NCBI GenBank assembly: GCA_041662785.1
Contig: JBAZRW010000007.1
Coordinates: 5,100 to 69,099 of the forward strand
Origin: Bdellovibrionales bacterium
Lineage (GTDB): Bacteria; Pseudomonadota; Alphaproteobacteria; UBA9219
Reading direction: 5' to 3'
Length of the DNA: 64,000 bases
The notes under the pieces were generated by a model. That model searched no databases. It saw only the letters and a list, made by a program, of their open reading frames with translations, and was not told where the DNA came from. Numbering within the stretch: position 1 is the first letter of the stretch; every line of letters starts with the position of its first letter. A program made the position numbers and the translations under genes. Positions 24,842 through 32,602 of this stretch are shown here, piece by piece.

Positions 24842-26077
24842 TTATGCTGTTGCGAACTTCAGAACCTTGATCGCATCAAAGTTGACGACATCGCCGCCGA
24901 CGCGTTTGCTAGATCTGAACTTCACGAACGGCGCGGCAGTGTACGGATCGCGCAGAACTTGAAGCCCGATGCGATCAACAATCGTGTAGCCTTCCGCAAA
25001 GTTGCCAAACGCGACCGACAAGCTGCCCGACGCAACGGATGGCATATCGTCAGCCAGCATGATCGGATAGCCAAGCAGCGTTGCGGGCGTGTCGGCCTGC
25101 AAGCTGGGCTGCCAGATGTAAGCGCCCGTACCGCTTTCCTTGAACTTGCGGACAGCATCGACCACGCTGCGCGGCATCAGCCACGTTGCCTTGGGCAAGT
25201 AACCGGCCTTCAGCTTGTTCATCAGACTAATCAAAACGTCCGCGCCATAGGATGAGGCAAAAGCGCCATCCGCACCGGTCGCAACATGCTCCATCACGCC
25301 CCATGTGCGGGTCGCATCGGACGTTGCCGCCGTCGTATAGCTAAGGAACCCGCGAGGCTGATTGACGCCATCACCACTCACGAAGGCAAGGTTTTCCTTT
25401 CTTGCGAACGATGAGGCCACGCGCCCGACCAGCCATTCCTCGACATTCAAAACCGAGTCATCCAAAAGCTTTTGCGTCGCCTTAGGTTGAGCATACAACT
25501 CATGCGCGGGAATACGGATGCGACCAATCGTGCCTTCATCCGTATCGTTGCGCGTGGCAAGCTCGGATACCCATTGAGCCTCAGCCTCCGTCGTATCGCG
25601 CAATATTTCTACGGCGTCCGAAGAAATGCTCATGACGGTGGCCAACTGACGCATAGGCGTCGTGTCAAACTGGCGCGTGACAATGCGGCTCGACAAATCC
25701 GTCGGCAACAAATACCCGCCCTGCTCATCTGTGGTTGTGCTCATCGCCTTAAAGCTGGCCAACTCTGGCTCTACGCCTTTGGTGATATAGCGCATAAAGG
25801 CGGCCTTGTACTCGCCGTCCTCGCCTTGCGCCTCTTTCGGGTCAAATCCCGCCGCCGCCGAAGAGGCTGGACGACGAAGCACCGTTTTCACACCCGACAA
25901 ATCGTTTTGTAATTTGTTTAAGGCATCATCCATGCGACCCAGTTTTTCGGTCGTAATTACGTCCGCGCTACCTTTGTTTTCAATCTCGGCAAGGCGCGTA
26001 TCGTTTACGCTTTTGTATTCTTCAAACGCGCGCGCCAGTGTTTCAGCGGACGATTGCACTTCATTCATATCAATCAT
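24842..26077 (-). CDS. Major capsid protein, HK97 fold (GTA gp5-like)
   Basis: The 411-residue protein has an N-terminal coiled-coil delta domain (residues 1-75, ETLARAFEEYKSVNDTRLAE), a linker, then the HK97 capsid domain starting near STTTDEQGGYLLPTDLSS (about residue 113). Conserved blocks include EAQWVSELATRNDTDEG and FVSGDGVNQPRGFL. The N-terminal part would be removed by the protease encoded next upstream. ATG 26077 has GGAG with good spacing. Length and order match alphaproteobacterial GTA capsids. Confidence 0.95.
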   Translation of the reverse strand: MIDMNEVQSSAETLARAFEEYKSVNDTRLAEIENKGSADVITTEKLGRMDDALNKLQNDLSGVKTVLRRPASSAAAGFDPKEAQGEDGEYKAAFMRYITKGVEPELASFKAMSTTTDEQGGYLLPTDLSSRIVTRQFDTTPMRQLATVMSISSDAVEILRDTTEAEAQWVSELATRNDTDEGTIGRIRIPAHELYAQPKATQKLLDDSVLNVEEWLVGRVASSFARKENLAFVSGDGVNQPRGFLSYTTAATSDATRTWGVMEHVATGADGAFASSYGADVLISLMNKLKAGYLPKATWLMPRSVVDAVRKFKESGTGAYIWQPSLQADTPATLLGYPIMLADDMPSVASGSLSVAFGNFAEGYTIVDRIGLQVLRDPYTAAPFVKFRSSKRVGGDVVNFDAIKVLKFATA

Positions 26078-26106
26078 TCATAATTCTCCTTGTGTGTTGT
26101 TAATTT

Positions 26107-26340
26107 TAAAAAGGGACTGGGGACTCGGGACTCGGGTTTAGAAAAAGGAAAACAACCCAGCCCCCTTCGTCATCCCCGCGAAGGCGGGGATGACAGCTGC
26201 GAGCGATAGCGAGCGCATGACTCAAAAAAAATGAAGCAAGCGCATTGTTGATCGTTTTTTCCTCATACGCCGCGCAGACGCGCGGCGCTGGATCCCCGCC
26301 TTCGCGGGGATGACAGCTTTTTGCCCTTTAGCACCCCAGT
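26107..26340 (-). repeat. Composite repeat between protease and capsid genes
   Basis: A REP pair at 26169-26314, an inverted relative of 21781-21932, is followed on the minus strand by CCGAGTCCCGAGTCCCCAGT heptads and five T. The heptads here (GGGACTC/GGGGACT) differ from the AACTCTG type. The capsid ribosome site follows directly. Confidence 0.8.
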
Positions 26341-26342
26341 TT

Positions 26343-26918
26343 CTATCCTCTCCCCCTCAACGTCCTTGCGGCTTTTTTAAGCCGCGCCGCCGCCTTCTTC
26401 GCCGCCACCTTGTCGCTCTGCCGTTTTTTCGCGGGCGCTTTGGCGGGTGGCGCTTTCACGCCGCTGACGCGCGCGGCGTCATTGGCGGGAAAGGTAACCA
26501 GCGAGACTTCGAACAAATCAACCTCTGTCAAAATCTTCGCCTTCTTTTTGCTGTCGATGCGGCTGGTCACCACGCGATAGCCGATGGAAAGACCCGTCAG
26601 CGCTTTCATTTTAAGCAGCTCATACGCCTCCATCCCCTTTTGCGTGCCCAGCGCCAGACGGCCATGAACAACAAGGCCGCTGGCATCCTCTGCCATCGCG
26701 ATCCAGAGCCCAATGGGCTGGGTTGGATCGTGCATCCACAGCATGGCGGGTGCGCTATTTTTCACCCGCCATTTCGCAAGCGTGCGCGTAAACGCGCCGC
26801 GCTCCACGATTTCGTTTTGGCTATCCAGCTCACCGAACACGCTGGCATAGCCCGTAAAAGTTCCGTCCTGCGCGATGGACTTAATCTCCATCGCACCGGA
26901 AAAATGATGTATCGTCAT
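26343..26918 (-). CDS. HK97-type prohead protease (GTA gp4-like)
   Basis: The 191-residue protein shows the prohead serine protease pattern: GYASVFGELDSQNEIVERGA, the catalytic His in MLWMHDPTQPIG and the Ser in LTGLSIGYRV. It cleaves the capsid delta domain during maturation. The tail after residue 155 is a Lys/Ala-rich stretch (AKKRQSDKVAAKKAAARLKK) of low complexity. It lies directly upstream of the capsid gene. Confidence 0.93.
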   Translation of the reverse strand: MTIHHFSGAMEIKSIAQDGTFTGYASVFGELDSQNEIVERGAFTRTLAKWRVKNSAPAMLWMHDPTQPIGLWIAMAEDASGLVVHGRLALGTQKGMEAYELLKMKALTGLSIGYRVVTSRIDSKKKAKILTEVDLFEVSLVTFPANDAARVSGVKAPPAKAPAKKRQSDKVAAKKAAARLKKAARTLRGRG

Positions 26919-26945
26919 GTCCTCTCCTTTTTAAATTGACCCCAA

Positions 26946-26978
26946 CAAAAAAGCCCCGCGTCACCGCGAGGCTTTTTA
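26946..26978. terminator. Bidirectional terminator after the toxin/immunity cassette
   Basis: GCCCCGCG and CGCGAGGC form a stem around TCAC, with A6 on the left and T5 on the right, so it works as a terminator in either direction. For the minus-strand cluster it separates the toxin cassette from the protease gene. Confidence 0.75.
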
Positions 26979-26999
26979 TTGTTTACCCAGTTCTTCGCT

Positions 27000-27144
27000 T
27001 CATTCTTCTTTTTCAATGCAAACGCCTTGAAGCCGCCCCATGCCCTTTGAAGCAACAATGGGACAAACTCGAAATTTTCCGTCTATATTCTCAAGATCGA
27101 CCAAGTGACGCGATAAATATTTCTACAGTCTTCGCAACATTCAT
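27000..27144 (-). pseudogene. Degenerate small ORF at the end of the toxin cassette
   Basis: ATG 27144 has a strong ribosome site (GGGAGAAAGTC) but the frame stops after 17 codons (MNVAKTVEIFIASLGRS). In another frame, coding continues as DLENIDGKFRVCPIVASKGM and on to TGA at 27000, so one frameshift would restore a protein of about 48 residues. It may be a broken immunity or antitoxin gene; no family was recognised. Confidence 0.35.
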
Positions 27145-27181
27145 GACTTTCTCCCAAAATATGAAAAACAAATCCATCTGC

Positions 27182-27247
27182 TTATTGAGATAGTTTTGAT
27201 GGGTTGAAGTTTTCCCCGCTTATCTGCAAAATCTCCTGCGTTGGTAT
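27182..27247 (-). pseudogene. Orphan C-terminal tip of a colicin-E5-like toxin (copy B)
   Basis: The minus strand encodes TQEILQISGENFNPSKLSQ and a stop, matching the final residues of the full toxin (VTREILQISGDDFIANKP) but with its own ending. It has no start codon and lies 12 bases after the stop of the second immunity-like gene. Confidence 0.75.
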
Positions 27248-27259
27248 TGTCAAGATGAC

Positions 27260-27541
27260 TTATAAGGAAGAGAACTCCTTTGACAATGTATAAGATCCCG
27301 AATCTTCACGTTTTGCATTGGCGCGCAGAATTATTTTTCCTGTCGTCAAACTTGTGATCTTATCACACCGAACGACGCTGCCAGGCAGAAACTCCCACGT
27401 TTCATCCTCAGGATCATAATCTGGCGTTGGCAATATCTTGTACAAATCATTACCCAAGGGGATTGCCTGCGTTGGCCTCAACGTCGGCGTCCCTTCATCA
27501 CAAAGAGGAACAAAAACTGTTATCGTTTTTTCTTCTGACAT
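27260..27541 (-). CDS. Putative immunity protein, copy 2
   Basis: ATG 27541 (MSEEKTITVFVPLCDEG) has GGGAGGTGG upstream, giving 93 residues. It is a paralogue of the next gene upstream: both share PTLRPTQAI, LYKILPTPDYDPEDETWEFL and SVVRCDKI. The family is a short acidic beta-rich protein; adjacency to a toxin C-terminus makes immunity the likely role, by inference. It is flanked on both sides by severed toxin tips, the layout of orphan immunity modules. Codon use is more AT-rich than in the structural genes. Confidence 0.7.
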   Translation of the reverse strand: MSEEKTITVFVPLCDEGTPTLRPTQAIPLGNDLYKILPTPDYDPEDETWEFLPGSVVRCDKITSLTTGKIILRANAKREDSGSYTLSKEFSSL

Positions 27542-27555
27542 GTAAGCCACCTCCC

Positions 27556-27618
27556 TTATGGCCACTGACGGTTCGGCGTAAAATTCTCCCCACCGATCTG
27601 CAAAATCTCCCGCGTCAC
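27556..27618 (-). pseudogene. Orphan C-terminal tip of a colicin-E5-like toxin (copy A)
   Basis: The minus strand encodes VTREILQIGGENFTPNRQWP then a stop, matching the last residues of the full toxin. The first codon overlaps the stop codon of immunity copy 1 (27615-27617), so the recombination joint lies at that point. No start or upstream toxin sequence remains. Confidence 0.8.
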
Positions 27619-27899
27619 TTTTTTTGCTGTAAATCATCACTAAGGTGAAAAGAACCATCCGGCATGCGCACTTCACGAGCTCTTAAAACCTTCTCTCCTG
27701 TCGCCGAACTCACAATTTTATCGCACCTCACCACTGAACTAGGCAAAAACTCCCACGTCTCATCTTCAGGATCATAATCTGGCGTTGGCAATATCTTATA
27801 TAAATCGCCGCCCAAAGAGATCGCCTGCGTCGGCCGTAAGGTTGGGGCCCCTTCATCCAAAAGAGGAATATAAATCTTGACGGTTTTTTTATCATACAT
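27615..27899 (-). CDS. Putative immunity protein, copy 1
   Basis: ATG 27899 (MYDKKTVKIYIPLLDEG) has AGGAGATG upstream and gives 94 residues. It starts 19 bases after the toxin stop, the expected place for a cognate immunity gene, and shares more than half its residues with copy 2. Key conserved parts: GAPTLRPTQAISLGGDLYKI and DPEDETWEFLPSSVV. The protein is acidic, as many nuclease inhibitors are. Function is inferred from position. Confidence 0.7.
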   Translation of the reverse strand: MYDKKTVKIYIPLLDEGAPTLRPTQAISLGGDLYKILPTPDYDPEDETWEFLPSSVVRCDKIVSSATGEKVLRAREVRMPDGSFHLSDDLQQKK

Positions 27900-27918
27900 T
27901 AGCACATCTCCTACAGAT

Positions 27919-28569
27919 TTATGGTTTGTTAGCAATAAAATCATCCCCGCTTATCTGCAAAATCTCCCGCGTCACTTCATCACGAACGACAAACTTTCCT
28001 GTTCTATGGTTCTGGTATCTTATAGCAAGATTCTCAGGATGAACCTTGTTAGGTGAAGGATACTTCTTTCCAAGCTTAATTGTCTGCGTAATTTCATCTG
28101 GTGTCCAGTTTCGTTTTTCCATTTGGTTAGCCCAACGCTTAGGGGTTTTAAATTGACCAAGGGTCCAATCTGCGCCCCTCCTGTTGACCGCAATAAAAGC
28201 TCTTACCGCACCAAGGATTCGAGGAACCCTTAAAAACGGCAGCAATAAAACTTCTGGATACACCGGCTTTAACGGCGGATCGTCAATGTCCGATCCATCC
28301 AGAAAGGGGCTAGCATGACCGCCGCCAACCCCTCCGCCGCCGCTTCCGCCCCCCGCATCAACCCACTGCCCGCCATTGGGTTGCCCCGATGGGGCGCGGG
28401 GTTGATCGGGACGATACTTTGCGGCCTCCTCGCCCAGTGCCTTAAGCCGCGCCGCAACGCTAATGATTTGGATCAGCCTTGGCGGCACGCGGCCTTTACA
28501 CAAGTAACGATCAAAAGCCAAATGTTGCGCCTCGCTATGGATCGTTTTTATTTGTTGCCATGCGTCCAT
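27919..28569 (-). CDS. Polymorphic toxin with colicin-E5-like RNase domain
   Basis: ATG 28569 lies four bases after the portal stop, with a ribosome site overlapping it, and gives 216 residues. Residues 1-50 are a helical start (MDAWQQIKTIHSEAQHLAFD); then DQPRAPSGQPNGGQWVDAG, a linker common before toxin domains in phage-head proteins, and a Gly-rich spacer. The C-terminal 85 residues resemble the colicin E5 ribonuclease domain: RWANQMEKRNWTPDEITQTI, NKVHPENLAIRYQNHRTGKF, then VVRDEVTREILQISGDDF. Colicin E5 cuts anticodons of tRNAs with queuine-type wobble positions; that specificity is assumed here only by homology. It replaces the usual gene between portal and protease. Confidence 0.75.
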   Translation of the reverse strand: MDAWQQIKTIHSEAQHLAFDRYLCKGRVPPRLIQIISVAARLKALGEEAAKYRPDQPRAPSGQPNGGQWVDAGGGSGGGGVGGGHASPFLDGSDIDDPPLKPVYPEVLLLPFLRVPRILGAVRAFIAVNRRGADWTLGQFKTPKRWANQMEKRNWTPDEITQTIKLGKKYPSPNKVHPENLAIRYQNHRTGKFVVRDEVTREILQISGDDFIANKP

Positions 28570-28573
28570 CTTC

Positions 28574-29755
28574 CTACCCTTCCATCGGCTCATAGCCCAG
28601 CGCGGCGCGTTTTTCGTCGATGGTCAGGAAGTCCACCTTTTGCAGTTTGTCCCACAAAACGTCGCGGCGGACGGTAAGCGCGCTGATCTCATCGCGATCA
28701 AAGTCCAAAGACAAATCCTTACCGAACATCGGCACAAGCCAATGATCGAAGGCTGCAATAAGCCTTGACAGAAGCGGCAGCACCGTCTCCTCATAAAACG
28801 CTAGCCTCGCCTCGGCCATGTTCGCATAAGTCTGCGAGCCTTCGATGCCGATAAGCTGCGAAGGGACGCCAAACGCCAGCGCAATATCCCGCGCCGCCGC
28901 GTCGCGCCCCGCCAGCCAATCCATATCCTTGGGCGAAAGGCTCATCTCACGCCAATCAAGGCCGCCTTCCAAAATCAAAGGCCGCCCCGCGCCGCGCCGC
29001 CCTGCGAAATGCTGATCCATCTCATCACGCAGGCGCGAAAGCTGATCATCCGACAAACTGGCCGGCCCTTCCTTAGGCGCAAAAACCAAAGCGCCCGAAG
29101 GCCGCGCCCCTTGATTCAAAAGCGATTGGTTCCACGCGCTGGCCGCGTTATGTTGATCGACGGGCAACATCGCGGCCTCTAGCGGCGCCATGCCATACCA
29201 ATCATCTAGCGGATGAAAATGCTTTAGATGCAAAATGCCGCACTCGCCCGTAATCGGGTCAGCCATCCACCGCGCCGTGCGACCATCTACCGTGTATTCA
29301 TAACCCGCAGGCAAGCCGCTCGCACTGGGGATCACCTTCATACGGTCGGGCCGCAAAATGTAAAGCTCTGTCGGCGCTTTTTCATCGTCAGGCCGCACCG
29401 CCTCGATATACGCATTGCCGGATGTTTCCAGATTGATGACAAGGCTTTCCAAAAACGACACGCCGTCTTGCACCGGATTGGGATGATCAAGCAGCGCAAG
29501 CAAAGGATGATCGGCCAACTCCTCATCCGCCGCGTTGTAAAGAAGCCACGGCACGTTCGCGGTGGCGCTGGCGATCATCGTGGCGCAGCGATAAGCAACG
29601 ACGTTGCGGCGAAAGCCTTCCTCCACCAGCGCGTCATAACGGCGCGGCGTCCATTTGGGCTTGCCGATATGGCTAAACGCCACCAGCGGGCCAGCGGCAC
29701 TCATCTTCGTATTCTTAGGACGCACGAAAGGCGTCACGAGATCGCGTAATCTCAT
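28574..29755 (-). CDS. Phage portal protein, HK97 type (GTA gp3-like)
   Basis: The 393-residue protein matches HK97 family portals: VEEGFRRNVVAYRCATMIAS, LLALLDHPNPVQDGVSFLES, GEC GILHLKHFHPLDDWYGM-type block and a C-terminal GSQTYANMAEARLAFYEETV motif. It forms the dodecameric ring through which DNA enters the head. AAAGGAG precedes ATG 29755. The toxin gene is tightly coupled downstream. It is complete. Confidence 0.95.
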   Translation of the reverse strand: MRLRDLVTPFVRPKNTKMSAAGPLVAFSHIGKPKWTPRRYDALVEEGFRRNVVAYRCATMIASATANVPWLLYNAADEELADHPLLALLDHPNPVQDGVSFLESLVINLETSGNAYIEAVRPDDEKAPTELYILRPDRMKVIPSASGLPAGYEYTVDGRTARWMADPITGECGILHLKHFHPLDDWYGMAPLEAAMLPVDQHNAASAWNQSLLNQGARPSGALVFAPKEGPASLSDDQLSRLRDEMDQHFAGRRGAGRPLILEGGLDWREMSLSPKDMDWLAGRDAAARDIALAFGVPSQLIGIEGSQTYANMAEARLAFYEETVLPLLSRLIAAFDHWLVPMFGKDLSLDFDRDEISALTVRRDVLWDKLQKVDFLTIDEKRAALGYEPMEG

Positions 29756-29779
29756 GCTTGGTTACTCCTTTGTTGGTTG

Positions 29780-30147
29780 TTAAAAAAAGAGTTCAGAGTT
29801 CAGGGGTCAGAGTTTAGAGTTTAGAGTTTAGAGTTCAGAGTTCAGGGGTCAGGAAAAGCGTGTTGCCTTCCCCCTTGCGGGGAAGGAAGAAAAATCTTGG
29901 CGTTACGGAAGTAACGCCTTAGATTTTTCAGGAAGGGGGTTACGCTTTCTCGCTCTTTTTTTTGTAACCCCTTACCTGCAAAAACTAAGGGATTGCCTAC
30001 GGCAAACCCAAGTTTTTGCTTCCTCTCTCCGGCTACGCCAAAGGCTTCGCCGGACGCAAGACCCTGACCTTGGCGAAGCTGCGTAAGCAGCGTAGACAGG
30101 CCGCAAGTGGAGAGGCATCTTCCCCGAACTCTGAACTCTGACCCTAC
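29780..30147 (-). repeat. Composite repeat between terminase and portal genes
   Basis: The 388-base gap between terminase and portal holds GAGTTCAG/GAGTTTA heptads near 29785-29850 and the inverted CGAACTCTGAACTCTGACC at 30125-30143, enclosing several other palindromes (CCTTCCCCCTTGCGGGGAAGG at 29866; GTTACGGAAGTAAC near 29901; a CGCC/GGCG-rich stretch at 30030-30110). No gene is seen; open frames here are translations of the repeats. Confidence 0.75.
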
Positions 30148-31469
30148 AATTCCCTAATCCTCGGCTCTCCACGCCTCACAGGCTCACTCAATTCTGTAAC
30201 GGCCCAAACCATCGCGTCCACGCGGTCGGGCGATTTTTTTGCCACACCCTCCGGCGTGAAGCGCGTCATCTGATCCTCTAATTGAGGAAAAGAGCCAACG
30301 TGGCAAACACGCTCCTGCTCATACAGCGCGGCGACGGGCAAGGCACGGTCAACCTTGCCGCGTATGGCCCGCACTGGCTTAAAGAAAATAGACGGCATAA
30401 TCTGGCGTAGCAGACGCTCCACCAGCTCGCCGCCCGCATTGGTTTCAGCGACAATCATTTGGGCTTTCTCCTTCTCATACAGTTGAATAACGCGCCGCGC
30501 CCAAGCCTCGGGCGATTTGCGGCACGACCAGTCGGCCAAAATATAAATCCGACCATCCTCGCCAAGGCCAGCGGCGATGATGCCCGTTTCGTCGCTGCTC
30601 GCCCTGCTGCTCATGGCAGGATCGACCGCGACAATCACGCGAACCAACGGAGGGCGATCCCGCACGCGGGTGGCGTCGATGGCATCGCGTAGCCATAGCG
30701 CGCCTTCCGTATCCTCTAAAATCTCGGCGTTCAATTCTTGGCGACCCAGACGCGTGCCTTCAAATTGCTTCTTCAGTTGCGTCAACATCACGGCGGGCAG
30801 ATTGTCCGCATTGTCGAATGTCGTGCCGCGCGTTAGCCTAACGTCCTGCCCTTCTCTTGCGATCAGCTCGCGGAGCGCCTTGGTATTGCGCGGCGTCGTG
30901 GTGACGATCACGCGTGGATCGCGGCCAAGGCGCAAGCCGAACCACATCTGATCCAGCGCGGCGGCGCTGGGCCACGCGCCCAGCTCATCGCACCACACGC
31001 GGTGATGTTGAGGCCCACGCAGCCGCTCTGGCTGGTCGGCGGAATACAGCTTGATCCGGCTACCATTGAACAAAACCAAATCGCCGGTTGAGCGATGCCA
31101 CGCGGCCACGCAAGCGGGTGGCAGGGCGCGTAGCAAGCCACTTTCGCCCTCCACGCACACATCCCGCGCATCGGCAAAGGTCGGCGCGATCACGCCGATG
31201 CGGCTGCCCGCGTTCCACAGCGCAAACGCCGCAATGTCCTCCGCCCCCGTACGAGTCTTTCCCCAACCACGTCCCGCCAGAACCAACCATAAGCGCCACT
31301 TCCCGCGAGGCGTCAGCTGATCGCGCCGCGCCTCTTTAAGCCACCTTGCCCGCGCGACGAACGCGGCCAGATTTGGCGGCGGCAAGAGAGACAAGAAGGG
31401 CGCACGCTTCGTCGATGGCGGCAGCGCGTTCTTCTTCCTCGTGGCGACTAGCTTCATCGTTGTTACCAT
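30144..31469 (-). CDS. Terminase large subunit (GTA gp2-like)
   Basis: The 441-residue protein has the packaging ATPase Walker A LAGRGWGKTRTGAE at about residue 66, Walker B RVWCDELGAW, the coupling motif VTTTPRNTK, and nuclease Asp residues in VIVAVDPAMSS, IVAETNAGG and DRVDAMVWAV. It drives DNA into the head and cuts it. ATG 31469 or 31457 give an overlap of about 130 bases with the terminase small gene; a later TTG near 31394 would shorten the overlap. The N-terminal 30 residues are therefore uncertain. Confidence 0.95.
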   Translation of the reverse strand: MVTTMKLVATRKKNALPPSTKRAPFLSLLPPPNLAAFVARARWLKEARRDQLTPRGKWRLWLVLAGRGWGKTRTGAEDIAAFALWNAGSRIGVIAPTFADARDVCVEGESGLLRALPPACVAAWHRSTGDLVLFNGSRIKLYSADQPERLRGPQHHRVWCDELGAWPSAAALDQMWFGLRLGRDPRVIVTTTPRNTKALRELIAREGQDVRLTRGTTFDNADNLPAVMLTQLKKQFEGTRLGRQELNAEILEDTEGALWLRDAIDATRVRDRPPLVRVIVAVDPAMSSRASSDETGIIAAGLGEDGRIYILADWSCRKSPEAWARRVIQLYEKEKAQMIVAETNAGGELVERLLRQIMPSIFFKPVRAIRGKVDRALPVAALYEQERVCHVGSFPQLEDQMTRFTPEGVAKKSPDRVDAMVWAVTELSEPVRRGEPRIREL

Positions 31470-31845
31470 CCTTTCTGTCCATTTGTTCCATCAGCGCCTT
31501 GGCCGCCGCAATGCGAACAGAGCCGCTTTCGTTTTCGTCCAAGAGCGTCATCAAAACCTCACGCACCTGCTTTTTAATCCGCGCCGCACTACGCGGGACG
31601 GAGGGCTTAGGTTTTTTCTTTTCTTTGGATTCCGTTTTTTTCTTTTGTTTTGGTTTTGCACTTGCTTTGGGTTTTAGGTTTGTTTCTCTTTTTGGTTTTG
31701 CTTTTGGCTTTGGTTTTGCCCTTATCCCGACCTCACCCCCACCTCCGTCATTCCGCGCGTAGGCCTTGGCATCAGCCAAGGCCGAAGATGCGGAATCCGA
31801 TTTTAGTTTTGTTTCTCTTTTTGGTTTTGCTTTTGGCTTTTGCAT
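31336..31845 (-). CDS. Putative terminase small subunit (GTA gp1-like)
   Basis: The 169-residue protein precedes the large terminase. The first 90 residues are very Lys/Pro-rich with repeated AKPKPKAKPKRE blocks and are probably disordered; the last 80 (REVLMTLLDENESGSVRIAAAKAL, then acidic EEEERAAAIDEA) resemble the helical domain of alphaproteobacterial gp1 proteins. The low-complexity repeats may have arisen by expansion. Identification rests on position and the weak C-terminal similarity. Confidence 0.55.
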   Translation of the reverse strand: MQKPKAKPKRETKLKSDSASSALADAKAYARNDGGGGEVGIRAKPKPKAKPKRETNLKPKASAKPKQKKKTESKEKKKPKPSVPRSAARIKKQVREVLMTLLDENESGSVRIAAAKALMEQMDRKDGNNDEASRHEEEERAAAIDEACALLVSLAAAKSGRVRRAGKVA

Positions 31846-31913
31846 AATCTCTCCCCTTTACTATTCTCTCCCGCGTTATTCCCTTCCCATCGTCATTCCA
31901 GCCCCTCCCCCTC

Positions 31914-32165
31914 CGTCATCCCCGCGAAAGCGGGGATCCCGTTTGTTTTAAATGTCTATCCGTTATGACCATGGCGACTTGTTCTTCTTTGCAAAAAAAG
32001 AAAACTGGATCCCCGCTTTCGCGGGGATGACGCAATGGGCGTAACGGAAAGCACGCCCCTCTTTCCGCCACCTTTCCTCCGCCCAACAAAAAAGGCCTCG
32101 CGTTGCCACGAAGCCCTTCTTTTCCCCGAATCCTAAATGCCGAATGCTGAATCCTAATTCCGGAC
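31914..32165. repeat. REP pair and heptad remnants upstream of the terminase genes
   Basis: A REP pair at 31914-32032 is followed by a GGCCTCGCG/CGAAGCCC hairpin near 32094-32120 and CCGAATCCTAAATGCCGAAT-type heptads near 32130-32160. The 523-base gap between the small terminase and the next gene has no coding sequence. From 32215 to 32320 it is AT-rich and contains GTTAAC at two places, probably the promoter of the gene at 32369. Confidence 0.7.
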
Positions 32166-32368
32166 ACAGCTCCGCATGGCAATGTCAATATCACAAGCGA
32201 ATCCCTCATGTCAAGTGAAAAATCGAATTATTTTTAGATTTTTCTCATTTTTTCTGTTGCTGGTTAACTAAGTAAACTTTTTGTTAACAGAATCAACGAA
32301 AGAATGGTACTGTCTTAACGGTGTCCCCACCCGATCTTGGGCGGCGGCAAAGCTTTTTTGAGGGTTCT

Positions 32369-32602
32369 ATGGTCGATTCCATCGTAGGCAACGCAATGCG
32401 TTCGGTGCTTCAGTCGCAAAATCAGGCGCAAAGCGGGGGCATGGTTGCGCTTAAAAGCAGCGCGAAGGCCACGGACGCCATCATCGACCAACTTCAACAA
32501 ACCGTTGAGCAGGGCAAAGCCCTAATGAAGCAAACGGCGATGAGCAAGATCGCTCCCGCTTCCAACCTGCCACGCGGTAGCCTCGTCAACATCCTCGTCT
32601 AG
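32369..32602 (+). CDS. Small hypothetical protein, 77 aa
   Basis: ATG 32369 (MVDSIVGNAMRSVLQSQNQA) follows GAGGG and an AT-rich upstream region. The protein is helical and Gln/Ala/Lys-rich (KATDAIIDQLQQTVEQGKAL), with no membrane segment or known domain. A 16-residue upstream extension is possible but lacks a ribosome site. Its 3' end overlaps the end of the convergent gene by 81 bases. Confidence 0.6.
   Translation: MVDSIVGNAMRSVLQSQNQAQSGGMVALKSSAKATDAIIDQLQQTVEQGKALMKQTAMSKIAPASNLPRGSLVNILV

Noticed and set aside
26936..27193. 85-residue plus-strand frame opposite the toxin cassette
   Set aside because: It overlaps a bidirectional terminator and the degenerate minus-strand gene, has poor composition and no family resemblance.
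29972..30172. 66-residue minus-strand frame between terminase and portal
   Set aside because: It is a translation of palindromic repeats with no ribosome site.
14358..31845. Complete active prophage
   Set aside because: No integrase, repressor, replication genes or attachment sites are seen; the order follows GTA clusters, the tube module is absent and the hub gene has a stop codon.
32240..32290. CtrA binding site upstream of the 77-aa gene
   Set aside because: GTTAAC occurs twice, but the TTAA-N7-TTAA spacing is not met.
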